Positions 1 to 7,256 of a stretch of 11,723 bases of DNA are shown here, piece after piece. Location: NCBI GenBank assembly GCA_903905665.1, contig CAIVHJ010000329.1, positions 1-11,723 on the forward strand, in the 5' to 3' direction. Numbering within the stretch: the first letter of the stretch is position 1; each line of letters opens with the position of its first letter. The position numbers were made by a program, and so were the translations under genes. The notes beneath the pieces are model-generated. The model saw nothing but the letters and a program-made list of their open reading frames with translations, made no database searches and was not told the origin of the DNA. The stretch is from an uncultured Phycisphaerales bacterium. GTDB lineage: Bacteria; Planctomycetota; Phycisphaerae; UBA1845; CAIVHJ01.

Positions 1-1
1 G

Positions 2-1282
2 ATCGTGAAGTATTCGTTGGCGATGCCCGACATTCACTGGGGGTACGGGTTTTGCATCGGAGGGGTGGCGGCCACAGACCCGGAAGAGGGCGGCGTCATC
101 AGTCCCGGGGGCGTCGGTTACGACATCAACTGCGGCGTTCGTCTCATCCGAACGAACCTGAACCTTTCCGACGTACAACCCCGAATCCAGAAACTCGTGG
201 ACACGCTGTTCGCCACGGTTCCGTGCGGCGTCGGGCAGGGCGGCGGCAATAAATTCGCCAAAAACGAAATGACGCGATTGCTCGAAGAAGGGTCCGCGTA
301 CGTTGTTGCACGCGGTTACGGCTGGGATTCCGACGTTGAAATGACCGAAGCCAAGGGATGCCTCGAAAAAGCGCGACCCGATTACGTCTCGGACCGCGCT
401 TATGAGCGGGGGCGGGATCAGTGCGGAACGCTCGGCAGCGGAAACCATTTCATCGAGGTGCAGATCGTCGATCAAGTCGAAGACCCCGTCGCTGCTTCGG
501 TCATGGGCCTCGCCGAAGGACAAATCGTCGTCATGATCCATTCCGGTTCGCGTGGACTGGGTTATCAGATTTGCGACGATGCGATCCGGCAGCTCCGCGA
601 CACGCCAAAAAAATTCGGCATCGAACTGCCCGACAAGCAACTGGTGTGCGCTCCAGTGCATTCCAACGAAGGTCAGCGATACTTCGGCGCCATGGCGGCG
701 GCCGCCAACTTCGCGTGGGCCAACCGCCAAATCATGAACCACCTCGTTCGAGCGGCATTTTCGCAGGTTTTCGAGAAACCCGCCGAACAACTCGATATGC
801 ATCTGATCTACGACGTGGCGCACAACATCGCCAAAATGGAAACCCATGAAGTCGGGGGACGCCCCAAGAAACTGTGCATCCACCGCAAAGGCGCCACGCG
901 CGCATTTCCCGCCGGCCATCCCGAGCTCCCCGATCGTTACCGCCCGATCGGCCAACCCGTCCTGGTTCCCGGCGACATGGGACGATTCAGTTTCGTTTGC
1001 GTCGGTCAGCCCCGCGCCATGGATGAAACTTTCGGCAGCAGTTGTCACGGCGCCGGACGATTGCTCTCGCGAACCGCCGCCATCCGCGCCAGCGCCGGTC
1101 GATCCATCCACAAGGAATTGCTCGCACAGGGCATCGTGGCCCGCGCGAAAAGCCGCGAAGGACTCGCCGAAGAACAACCCGATGCTTATAAGAATGTCGT
1201 ACAAGTTGTCGATGTGCTTCATCAGGCGGGTATTTGCAAACGCGTCGCCCGGCTCAGGCCCCTCGGTGTGATCAAAGGATGA
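2..1282 (+). CDS. rtcB: RtcB RNA-splicing ligase (5' end outside the window)
   Basis: RtcB joins 2',3'-cyclic phosphate or 3'-phosphate RNA ends to 5'-OH ends, using GTP and Mn2+, in tRNA splicing and RNA repair in the cytoplasm. Counting from the GTG at position 5, the conserved residues are all visible: D40 and C43 in GYDINCGVR, N147/H148 in GSGNHF, H179 in IHSGSRGLG, H273 in DVAHNIAK, H348 in SSCHGAGR (the guanylylated histidine by family comparison) and the terminal K424 of GVIKG. Their spacing matches the archaeal enzyme almost residue for residue (C to N/H 105, H to H 31), which implies that about 55 N-terminal residues lie left of the window. The reading frame is open to base 2, so the GTG at 5 is an internal valine rather than a start. 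One small oddity is GYGFCIGG, where most relatives have GYGFPIGG. No rtcA or archease gene is visible. The gene converges on the beta-helix protein gene with a 34-bp gap. Confidence 0.96.
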   Translation: MVKYSLAMPDIHWGYGFCIGGVAATDPEEGGVISPGGVGYDINCGVRLIRTNLNLSDVQPRIQKLVDTLFATVPCGVGQGGGNKFAKNEMTRLLEEGSAYVVARGYGWDSDVEMTEAKGCLEKARPDYVSDRAYERGRDQCGTLGSGNHFIEVQIVDQVEDPVAASVMGLAEGQIVVMIHSGSRGLGYQICDDAIRQLRDTPKKFGIELPDKQLVCAPVHSNEGQRYFGAMAAAANFAWANRQIMNHLVRAAFSQVFEKPAEQLDMHLIYDVAHNIAKMETHEVGGRPKKLCIHRKGATRAFPAGHPELPDRYRPIGQPVLVPGDMGRFSFVCVGQPRAMDETFGSSCHGAGRLLSRTAAIRASAGRSIHKELLAQGIVARAKSREGLAEEQPDAYKNVVQVVDVLHQAGICKRVARLRPLGVIKG

Positions 1283-1316
1283 GGGGCGGATTCGGGTTGT
1301 TCGAAGCAAACCTCAA

Positions 1317-4300
1317 TCAACGATCCGGAGGGAGATGATGGTCCAGGATTGGCGCCATGTTGTTCGAGATATCCAACTTTGACACTGGATGCAAGACGGC
1401 GGAAGTCGCATCCAACTTTATGTGAATCTTTTGAAGTTCGTACGCTCCCATATCCACTACCGCGTAGAACCGTCTCACTCCATCCAAATCCAAGGGCATT
1501 TTTTCGGTCACGTTCCCATCGCTATCCAGGTCCGCCAGATCGTTCAGAACCAGAGCGTAACTCCCCGCATTCTGCGCCGGAGAAATCGACCGAAGCCGAA
1601 GATCGGCATCCGCGAATATTGGACTTGAACTGATATTGTTTCCACCCCCAAAATCGGGAATGTAATCCTGTACGCAGCTGTATTGAACATTCATCGGGGA
1701 ACCGTCCGCCATTTCAATCTGCTGCGCAATGCTTCCCCCCCCGTTGCCCCAGACGATGCTGTTGTAAACGGACAATCCTACTCCCGGTTGTGGACAATAA
1801 TAAATTCCACTGGAGTTATAACTCAACGTGCAGTTGCCCACCATGAGATTCGCAGGCGTCTCCAGCGACCCATTGTAAATAGCCCCTCCCTGAACCGCTC
1901 CATTTTCCTTGAACACGCAATTCCCGACGATCAGGTCCGTGGCGATGTTGTAGATCGCTCCTCCTTTATCCCCCGCTCCGTTGCCGACAAACACGCAACT
2001 CATCACCACCGGATTGGACGGTGCACCCGAAAATGCGATCCCACCACCCAAGCCACCCGTGCCCCCGGCGGTGTTGTTGAGGAACGTGCATCGCGAAATG
2101 ACTGGACTACCTCCGGAAGAATAAACGGCTCCTCCTTTGTCGCCGGCATGATCATTTTCAAAGCGACAATTTCGGATCGTCGGACTCGCTTCCTGCATCC
2201 AGACGCCCCCGCCGCACCCATTCACGCAATCGTCATCCGCAAGATCGGCCCGTCCATACTGAATCGTGAAACCGTCCAGAATCGTCTCACGTCCCGCCTC
2301 ATGGGCAATCGTCACCACATGTCGGCTGTCGTCATGATGATGATTCTCCCCCTCTACGCCGATATCTCCGCTCAGAATCGTCGGATGGGCTGTGATGTTC
2401 CGTTGCGACAGAAGCGTCTCATTTCCTGCAAATCCGCCATAAACCGACACCTTGTCCGAAAGAACAAAACTCATCGAACGATCGTTCGTGCCTCCATCCG
2501 GTCGATAGGTTCCACCCACCACCCAAATTTCCCGGATTGTCGGATTCGCGTCGGCGGTTTCCAGCGCCTCAGTCAAATCACGAATCGCGTGATCCCAATT
2601 CAAGCCGTTTTGGGTTCCCGATGGGGCACCGGCATTGACGTACAATCGCGTCAACACCCTCGACATCTGTCCCGCCACCACGGTCACCGGCACCTCGGCA
2701 TACAGCGTTTCAGGTACGCCTGGCATCACAACATGAACCACGTAATTTCCCGGAGGCAGCATTTCAAAAACGAACCGCCCGTCCGATGCCGGAGTAGCTT
2801 CATAATTCTTCGGGTAATTCTGATCGGGATCAGGAACAGGCAAAGGGGGCTGGCCTTGCAGCAATTTAATTGTCATATTTACCGGATAGTTCGGAATCAC
2901 GCCGCCAATCGAACCGCGCGTCGGAATCAGTGCATAACTCCCCGCACTGCCGGTTCGGGCATTGTTTCCGTGAAACGTCGGCCATGACGCGTTCTGCGGA
3001 TTGAACGTCGGCCAAAAACCGTACGGGTTCAGATGAACGACGAACAACCCCCGACGGTTGCCCACCACCAGAATCGGATCGGTACCGTCCGTCTGGCCTG
3101 ACCCGATCGCCACCGTGCTGATGATCGCGGCGGAGTTGTCCCATGGCCATGATTCATTTACGCCGCAGGAAAACGTCGCCAATCTCTGCCCGGTCGGCCC
3201 AAGTACGTGAATGTTCCCGGCATCCGTCCCGACTACAATTTCGGACAGTCCATCACCCGTTAAATCCGCCGCCACCGGTGAACTGCTGATCGAATAGCCC
3301 GAATCGAGCTCGATACCCCCCGCCCATTCCGGGGCATCCACGAGACTCTTCGTATTGCGATCATATCTCAGAACATAGAGTTTCCCGCCGTCGGAACCCA
3401 CGGCGATTCGATATTCCCTGCTCGCATTAAGATTCGAAATGATCGCCGGAGATGAATACTGATATGCATACGTAAAGGATGCGACCAAGTCTTGGATTAC
3501 AGGGGAACCCGAATCAAGAGGGTATTCACTGGGTACCTCTCCTGTACCGGATGCCCATACACGCAGCCCCTGACATCCCACCCAGACGCAACCGGCGTCA
3601 TACGACGTCACGATATCCTGCGTCCCATCGCCGTCCAGATCCACCAGCGCCGGTGAACTCGTGGTGTCTGTATCCGACTCGCGAGCAAACAACAAATCGG
3701 CAGACCAGTTGTCGAGATTTGTTCCCAGCGAGTCATAAACGCTCACGTCAACAGAACTACCGGTTCCCTGCGCCAGAAGGTCGGGAATACCGTCGGCCAG
3801 TTGACCGGGAGACTCACCACCTTGGCCGACGTCTCCGAACGCGGGGCTGCTCAGCACCGGGTCCGCTACATATTGGCATTGCCATTTCCGGCCCAGCGCC
3901 CCGTACCGTTGCAAATACGTCGATTCATCCACCACAACCAGATCGGGCGATCCATCGGCATTGACGTCTCCAAACGCCGCTGCATTGAAAAACGGAGCCG
4001 CCGCCGCCATCACATTTCCCCACCCTGGAATCAAATTCCCCTGCGCGTCAAACGCCAACACATCGCCATGCAACGGTAAATTCTTTAAACCTCCAACGAG
4101 GATTTCGGGTTTTCCGTCGAAATTGATATCCCCCACCGCCGGCGTGGGTCCCAGGATCCAGTGATGTTCATCGTCAGAGATTTCCTGCGGCCAGTTGCCC
4201 GGCAACAGCAATAATGTGGCGTAATTCGTGGCGCCGTCAAAAACGTACAACTTCTGCACGTACAGATCGGGAGGAGTTGTCGCCACCACGATGATTTCGT

Positions 4301-4469
4301 TGTATCCGTCACCGTTGAGGTCTGCAATGGCAGGAGACGAGTTCAGGATTGCCATCGGTAAATCCGGACGAACTTGATCTGCGGGAGCGACAACCTCGGC
4401 GTATGCTCCACGGCACACACACGCCCACCCCAGCAGAAAAGCGAGAATATTTCGATGGAGCAACCGCAT
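1317..4469 (-). CDS. Secreted FG-GAP/VCBS repeat protein with carboxypeptidase-regulatory-like and choice-of-anchor-Q beta-helix domains
   Basis: A 1050-residue exported protein of unknown binding target. I start it at the ATG at 4469, because the next residues form a classic Sec signal (RLLHRN, then hydrophobic ILAFLLGWACVC, cleavage after GAYA, about residue 24) and a purine-rich GAGAAAGAAG precedes it. The frame stays open upstream to a GTG at 4547, which would bury the signal. Residues about 43-480 hold FG-GAP/VCBS blades with calcium-type loops: DLNGDGYNE (50), DINFDGKPE (114), DVNADGSPD (168), DLDGDGTQD (277) and DLTGDGLSE (402), ending with a WPTFHGNNARTG linker. Residues 518-605 resemble a carboxypeptidase-regulatory/Cna-B fold (DGRFVFEMLPPGNYVV). 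Residues 608-1012 form a pectate-lyase-like right-handed beta-helix with repeated GGAIY, GGAVY and NC.F rungs, ending in VDMGAYE, the choice-of-anchor-Q signature. The last ~38 residues show no TM, PEP-CTERM or other sorting signal. A secreted or surface role in adhesion or polysaccharide binding is inference. Confidence 0.9.
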   Translation of the reverse strand: MRLLHRNILAFLLGWACVCRGAYAEVVAPADQVRPDLPMAILNSSPAIADLNGDGYNEIIVVATTPPDLYVQKLYVFDGATNYATLLLLPGNWPQEISDDEHHWILGPTPAVGDINFDGKPEILVGGLKNLPLHGDVLAFDAQGNLIPGWGNVMAAAAPFFNAAAFGDVNADGSPDLVVVDESTYLQRYGALGRKWQCQYVADPVLSSPAFGDVGQGGESPGQLADGIPDLLAQGTGSSVDVSVYDSLGTNLDNWSADLLFARESDTDTTSSPALVDLDGDGTQDIVTSYDAGCVWVGCQGLRVWASGTGEVPSEYPLDSGSPVIQDLVASFTYAYQYSSPAIISNLNASREYRIAVGSDGGKLYVLRYDRNTKSLVDAPEWAGGIELDSGYSISSSPVAADLTGDGLSEIVVGTDAGNIHVLGPTGQRLATFSCGVNESWPWDNSAAIISTVAIGSGQTDGTDPILVVGNRRGLFVVHLNPYGFWPTFNPQNASWPTFHGNNARTGSAGSYALIPTRGSIGGVIPNYPVNMTIKLLQGQPPLPVPDPDQNYPKNYEATPASDGRFVFEMLPPGNYVVHVVMPGVPETLYAEVPVTVVAGQMSRVLTRLYVNAGAPSGTQNGLNWDHAIRDLTEALETADANPTIREIWVVGGTYRPDGGTNDRSMSFVLSDKVSVYGGFAGNETLLSQRNITAHPTILSGDIGVEGENHHHDDSRHVVTIAHEAGRETILDGFTIQYGRADLADDDCVNGCGGGVWMQEASPTIRNCRFENDHAGDKGGAVYSSGGSPVISRCTFLNNTAGGTGGLGGGIAFSGAPSNPVVMSCVFVGNGAGDKGGAIYNIATDLIVGNCVFKENGAVQGGAIYNGSLETPANLMVGNCTLSYNSSGIYYCPQPGVGLSVYNSIVWGNGGGSIAQQIEMADGSPMNVQYSCVQDYIPDFGGGNNISSSPIFADADLRLRSISPAQNAGSYALVLNDLADLDSDGNVTEKMPLDLDGVRRFYAVVDMGAYELQKIHIKLDATSAVLHPVSKLDISNNMAPILDHHLPPDR

Positions 4470-4636
4470 GTTCTTCTTTCTCAATCTTGAGCCTTCACTC
4501 CGCGCGACACATTCTCCGATCACGCGAAAGATATCTTTTGGCTCCACACTTCATGCTGGATGATGGCCGTTTGTTGCGATCCCGAACGGCCCACCGACAG
4601 GATTCGAGAAATCCACCACCCATATAATATCACGGG

Positions 4637-4679
4637 TATTGGCTCAATTGTGCATGAATTTGCAAGAATCGAGCCAATA
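4637..4679. repeat. Imperfect 43-bp palindrome upstream of the beta-helix gene
   Basis: The outer arms TATTGGCTC (4637-4645) and GAGCCAATA (4671-4679) are perfect complements. Inside them ATT/AAT and TGCA/TGCA (4651-4654 and 4661-4664) can pair, leaving a six-base TGAATT loop. It lies about 170 bp upstream of the minus-strand start at 4469 and has no T-run on either side, so it looks more like a protein-binding operator or an mRNA-leader hairpin than a terminator. A weak leftward promoter (TTGAGC at 4647-4642, 15-bp gap, TATATG at 4626-4621) overlaps its left arm, which would suit a repressor site; the spacing is short, so this is only suggestive. Confidence 0.4.
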
Positions 4680-4788
4680 TTAAATCTCTTTAATAATCAT
4701 ACGCTCCGGTACCGCGAAAACGCGGCTCAGTTTCGCGTCGATTCGCAATTTCAAATTATCGGACGACCCCGAACATCATGGGTCCATT

Positions 4789-4835
4789 AAAAAACCGCGA
4801 CCGACACATCTCCACCCGGCACGTGTCGGCCGCGG
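4789..4835 (-). terminator. Rho-independent terminator, minus strand
   Basis: On the plus strand CCGCG-A-CCGACAC (4795-4807) faces GTGTCGG-C-CGCGG (4823-4835), giving 12 paired positions with one mismatch around a 15-nt loop. Read on the minus strand the stem is followed directly by six T residues (the complement of 4794-4789). It ends a leftward transcript arriving from the VanZ side, and it shields the beta-helix gene from read-through. It lies about 475 nt beyond the VanZ stop codon, which is long for a simple 3' end. Confidence 0.8.
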
Positions 4836-5280
4836 CACCTCTCAAGCAAGACCCAAACTCGAATTTCTATTTTTCTCTCTCGTTCCTCCCGGCTTGGATC
4901 TCAGCTTCACATCTCTCCACCCGTTCACTCCTGCTCTCTATCCAATTCCTGTGCCAGTTCGCCCACCCGGGAAGATTACTTTCCCAAACCCTATCGAAAA
5001 CAACACGTTAGTCTGTTCGCGCATCCTGCATCACTGCAAATCTCCGCTTCGGTGGGTTCCATTTTGGGTTCTTGATACCAACAAGGATGGGGAATTATGG
5101 GCAAAAACCAGCCTGCATCCGATAAGGACACCAATCCGGTCTTATTTTACCCAAGGGCTTGCCGCCCAGCAGATTATATCTTAGGTTTCAACTGTGGGCC
5201 GCTGAAAACAATGCGGTGCCGTGACATTCGCGATCTACGCTTTTCGGGGGGTTTGAATACAGTCGGGGGTTCTCGACAAT

Positions 5281-5310
5281 GCCCATCGTCCACAAACGAT
5301 GGGCTTTTTT
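5281..5310 (+). terminator. Rho-independent terminator, plus strand (no gene assigned)
   Basis: GCCCATCGT (5281-5289) and ACGATGGGC (5296-5304) form a perfect 9-bp stem with a six-base loop, followed by TTTTTT (5305-5310). The T-run lies on the plus strand, so it should stop a rightward transcript, yet no convincing rightward gene lies to its left within the non-coding stretch. The last bases overlap the stop codon of the VanZ gene (TAA, complement of 5311-5309). The same hairpin sits just after that stop on the minus strand, but there it is followed by ATTGTCG and not by a T-run, so a bidirectional role is possible but weaker. Confidence 0.8.
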
Positions 5311-6745
5311 ATTGTCCAAAACTGGGTCCGAATATAACTTCTTCTCTGACGTTTGATCCCGGATCAACTCTCGCAATTAAGTCGCTGAGTGCGCCTTTTT
5401 CGGAATTCTGAATTCGCTGTGCAACGACTCCTCGCCACCACCCTATCATTCCACCAGCAGCCAACAGTGCCAATACCGGTTCTGTCATATCCGCATGACG
5501 GCTCACGCTGAAGGCCTGAATTCCTTCGCTGAATATCACAACACCCACCGTCAGCACCAACGCCACAACCCCCGTCCACACACTGCGCGATCTCCCGATC
5601 ACCAGCATCGCAAGCAATGCCAACACCGCGTACGCCGTCAATGACGATGCGATTCGCCCGATCGCCAAACCAAACGGCTGCTGAAAATGCGAATGGAACG
5701 GCATCCACTGAATCGCCCGCCACGAAAACATCCGCACCAAACCCTCGACGGGCATCGCCATCCCCACCACCACGCCGATCTGCACCACCAGTGCAGCAAT
5801 CCACAAAGCGTGAACCACGCGATCACCATTCGCCGGTCGAAACTTCATCATGTAATCCACGACCCCCCTGCCGACCAATGCTCCAGCGATTCCTCCAACA
5901 CCTTCCATCAAAAAGTCCAGGACATCGCACGTGTGCGACGAAATAAACATCTGCCCCAGTTCAAGAACTCCCGCCCACAAGACCAGCCGAAAACCGGTTC
6001 CCACTACGCTTCGTACAAAACTCCGCCCTTGCGACCGAGCCGCCAAAACTCCGAAAATCCCCAGCAACACGAACAAGAAAACGCTGCCGAACTTCATCAT
6101 GTCGTGTTCCACCGAACCGCTGCTCAACAGCCTCCATGAATCGGTCACCGACCATTGCGCCGAAGCGATTGCCCGCTGAAAACCCCCGGGGAAAATCGCC
6201 ACATCAAACGGCGCCCACTGACTCACCACCGTCATCGTCAGCAACAAGGCGTAAAAGACGCGCATCGGGTTTCCCGCTGAATTTCCGCCACGCGGTCCGA
6301 ACATCCTTTTCCAACCCCACCACGCCGGCCTCGCAAGAATCACCCCCAGGATCACTCCCACAAGGTTGAACGTCATATCCGTATACGACCCCACCCGGCT
6401 GCGAATCCACAACTGAACCGTCTCGGCCAATCCGCTCACCATCAAACCCATCAAGAGACTGATTAACCCCGCCCACCGCCGCCGCGTATCCGCCAACCAC
6501 CACCGCAGTGTGAAAAACAAACCCAGCGGAACATAAATCACCACATTCGTGATCGCATCTTCCAGCGTCGGCGCATGCCAAATCAACCCCGCGAACCGAC
6601 CATCCGCGCGCGCCGCGTGCATTGAAAAATCAAACGGAATCCACGACCCGTAGAGAATCAGCAAAACTGTCAATAAACTCAGCGAGGTCAGAATCCGGGC
6701 GGTAGAATATCTCCCAACGTGCGAGTCACCCCACGACGTGTCCAT
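5309..6745 (-). CDS. Triplicated VanZ-like integral membrane protein
   Basis: A 478-residue inner-membrane protein with about 12 hydrophobic segments (starting near 17, 63, 92, 124, 162, 217, 250, 277, 311, 366, 389 and 422). It reads as three VanZ-like units of four helices each. Every unit opens with W-x-P-F (WIPFD at 35, WAPFD at 177, WMPFH at 347) and carries E-x2-Q followed by polar residues at Q+9 and Q+12: E108/Q111/S120/D123, E262/Q265/D274/D277 and E407/Q410/D419/E422. VanZ is known for low-level teicoplanin resistance, but most family members have no defined role, so no resistance claim is made. The start is the ATG at 6745, which has AGGAGGAGG eight bases upstream; the longer frame from the GTG at 6769 merely translates that ribosome site as QEEEE. 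It is divergent from the ABC operon. A soluble tail of about 40 residues follows the last helix. Confidence 0.88.
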   Translation of the reverse strand: MDTSWGDSHVGRYSTARILTSLSLLTVLLILYGSWIPFDFSMHAARADGRFAGLIWHAPTLEDAITNVVIYVPLGLFFTLRWWLADTRRRWAGLISLLMGLMVSGLAETVQLWIRSRVGSYTDMTFNLVGVILGVILARPAWWGWKRMFGPRGGNSAGNPMRVFYALLLTMTVVSQWAPFDVAIFPGGFQRAIASAQWSVTDSWRLLSSGSVEHDMMKFGSVFLFVLLGIFGVLAARSQGRSFVRSVVGTGFRLVLWAGVLELGQMFISSHTCDVLDFLMEGVGGIAGALVGRGVVDYMMKFRPANGDRVVHALWIAALVVQIGVVVGMAMPVEGLVRMFSWRAIQWMPFHSHFQQPFGLAIGRIASSLTAYAVLALLAMLVIGRSRSVWTGVVALVLTVGVVIFSEGIQAFSVSRHADMTEPVLALLAAGGMIGWWRGVVAQRIQNSEKGALSDLIARVDPGSNVREEVIFGPSFGQ

Positions 6746-6753
6746 CGCTTCTT

Positions 6754-6762
6754 CCTCCTCCT
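6754..6762 (-). promoter_or_regulatory. Strong Shine-Dalgarno site of the VanZ gene
   Basis: Read on the minus strand this is AGGAGGAGG, eight bases before the ATG at 6745. It decides the start codon against the in-frame GTG at 6769. Confidence 0.85.
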
Positions 6763-6810
6763 GCCTCACTACTCATCCTAGCCACGCCCCACCCAAAAAT
6801 CGAGAACCCT

Positions 6811-6838
6811 TTTATTTCCAGCCCATTATCGGACTCAA
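6811..6838 (-). promoter_or_regulatory. Possible promoter of the VanZ gene
   Basis: On the minus strand TTGAGT (6838-6833) and AATAAA (6816-6811) are separated by 16 bp, each with four of six consensus bases. They would give a leader of about 60 nt before the ATG at 6745. The match is modest and this remains a guess. Confidence 0.3.
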
Positions 6839-6925
6839 AAAACACCCTCTTCTATTGATATTTAAACCGTGTAAGTATTCCATGGATCAACTTTCTGGGT
6901 GCTGGTTAAGTTCATGCTTGTTTAT

Positions 6926-6966
6926 GTACTCATATTGGATACGATTGTACTCTGAATGAGTACGAT
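6926..6966. repeat. GTACTC inverted-repeat cluster in the divergent region
   Basis: GTACTC (6947-6952) and GAGTAC (6958-6963) form a perfect 6-bp dyad around TGAAT, extendable to nine pairs with one G-T. A second upstream copy, GTACTCAT (6926-6933), is an 8-bp perfect complement of ATGAGTAC (6956-6963). Two left half-sites sharing one right half-site, placed between divergent genes and with no T-run, resemble an operator for a dimeric regulator. Confidence 0.4.
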
Positions 6967-7048
6967 GATTCTTACGGATTCGTTTCGCCTCATTTCACAC
7001 GCTTCCATGTTCTTCGTAACGATCCATGATCAGTGACAGTTCTGGAAC

Positions 7049-7080
7049 GCGGCTTCTCGCCGCTCAAATTCATTTGAATT
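7049..7080. repeat. GC hairpin plus AT palindrome in the divergent region
   Basis: GCGGC (7049-7053) and GCCGC (7059-7063) make a five-pair GC hairpin with a TTCTC loop. It is followed at once by the 14-base perfect palindrome AATTCATTTGAATT (7067-7080). No T-run follows, so it is not a standard terminator. It lies at the point where top-strand base composition changes from C-rich to G-rich. Function unknown. Confidence 0.4.
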
Positions 7081-7173
7081 CAGAGACCATTCAAGGGAAT
7101 AAACAAGTCGTATTGTCTTGGAGCACAATTTATAGCGATCTGTCGTGAATTGGGAGGAATAAGATACATCCAC

Positions 7174-7201
7174 TTGACAGCGGGTGACGTATATAGATAA
7201 A
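7174..7201 (+). promoter_or_regulatory. Sigma70-type promoter of the ABC operon
   Basis: A perfect -35 box TTGACA (7174-7179) is followed after 16 bp by GATAAA (7196-7201, four of six), in an AT-rich block TATATAGATAAATA. Transcription would start near 7208, giving a leader of about 55 nt before the GTG at 7263. It points into the ABC operon and is the best promoter match in the window. Confidence 0.6.
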
Positions 7202-7224
7202 TAGGCGTGGTGTGAGAGGATAGT

Positions 7225-7251
7225 ATGCCCATTGGAATAGTCATTGAATGA
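7225..7251 (+). CDS. Possible 8-residue leader ORF before the ABC ATPase
   Basis: An ATG at 7225 opens the short frame MPIGIVIE, ending in TGA at 7249-7251. AGAGGA (7215-7220) sits four bases upstream. It would be the first start met on an mRNA beginning near 7208. Its stop abuts the AGGAGG of the ABC ATPase gene (7251-7256), so ribosomes ending here could re-initiate downstream. Such a short frame can occur by chance. Confidence 0.3.
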   Translation: MPIGIVIE

Positions 7252-7256
7252 GGAGG
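7251..7256 (+). promoter_or_regulatory. Shine-Dalgarno site that sets the ABC ATPase start
   Basis: A perfect AGGAGG lies six bases before the GTG at 7263. An in-frame ATG at 7248 would translate this site as Arg-Arg and has no ribosome site placed as well, so the GTG is preferred. Confidence 0.75.

Larger units (their letters stand above)
4470..5308. other. 839-bp gene-poor region between the beta-helix and VanZ genes
   Basis: No open frame here looks like a protein gene. The short ones lack credible ribosome sites, have unbalanced composition, or run through a terminator. What the stretch does hold is a 43-bp imperfect palindrome (4637-4679), a smaller inverted repeat (CGCGAAA 4713-4719 with TTTCGCG 4731-4737), a minus-strand terminator (4789-4835) and a plus-strand terminator (5281-5310). 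A perfect TATAAT also reads leftward at 5178-5173, without a matching -35. I checked by eye for tRNA, tmRNA, SRP RNA, 6S and RNase P RNA signatures and recognised none. A non-coding RNA of roughly 200-400 nt on either strand is possible, as is a long 3' untranslated end of the VanZ mRNA. Confidence 0.5.

Noticed and set aside
1283..1316. Terminator between the convergent rtcB and beta-helix genes
   Set aside because: GGGTTG and CAAACC can pair with a G-A mismatch, but the stem is weak and no T-run follows on either strand.
1683..2987. 434-codon plus-strand open frame antisense to the beta-helix gene
   Set aside because: It is the shadow of the minus-strand gene: rich in Arg, His and Ser, no recognisable domain, no ribosome site, while the minus strand gives a clear signal peptide and repeat domains.
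4470..4547. Longer N-terminus for the beta-helix protein from the GTG at 4547
   Set aside because: It would place 26 charged residues before a clear signal peptide; the ATG at 4469 gives a standard export signal.
4836..5280. tRNA, tmRNA, SRP RNA, 6S or RNase P RNA in the bracketed region
   Set aside because: None of the sequence hallmarks I know for these RNAs (T-loop and CCA end, ANDNYALAA-like tag, SRP apical loop, RNase P GAGGAAAGUC core) is visible on either strand.
5097..5411. 104-codon plus-strand open frame with a tolerable ribosome site
   Set aside because: It runs straight through the perfect terminator at 5281-5310 and into the VanZ gene, and resembles no known protein. A shorter product cannot be excluded but there is nothing to support it.
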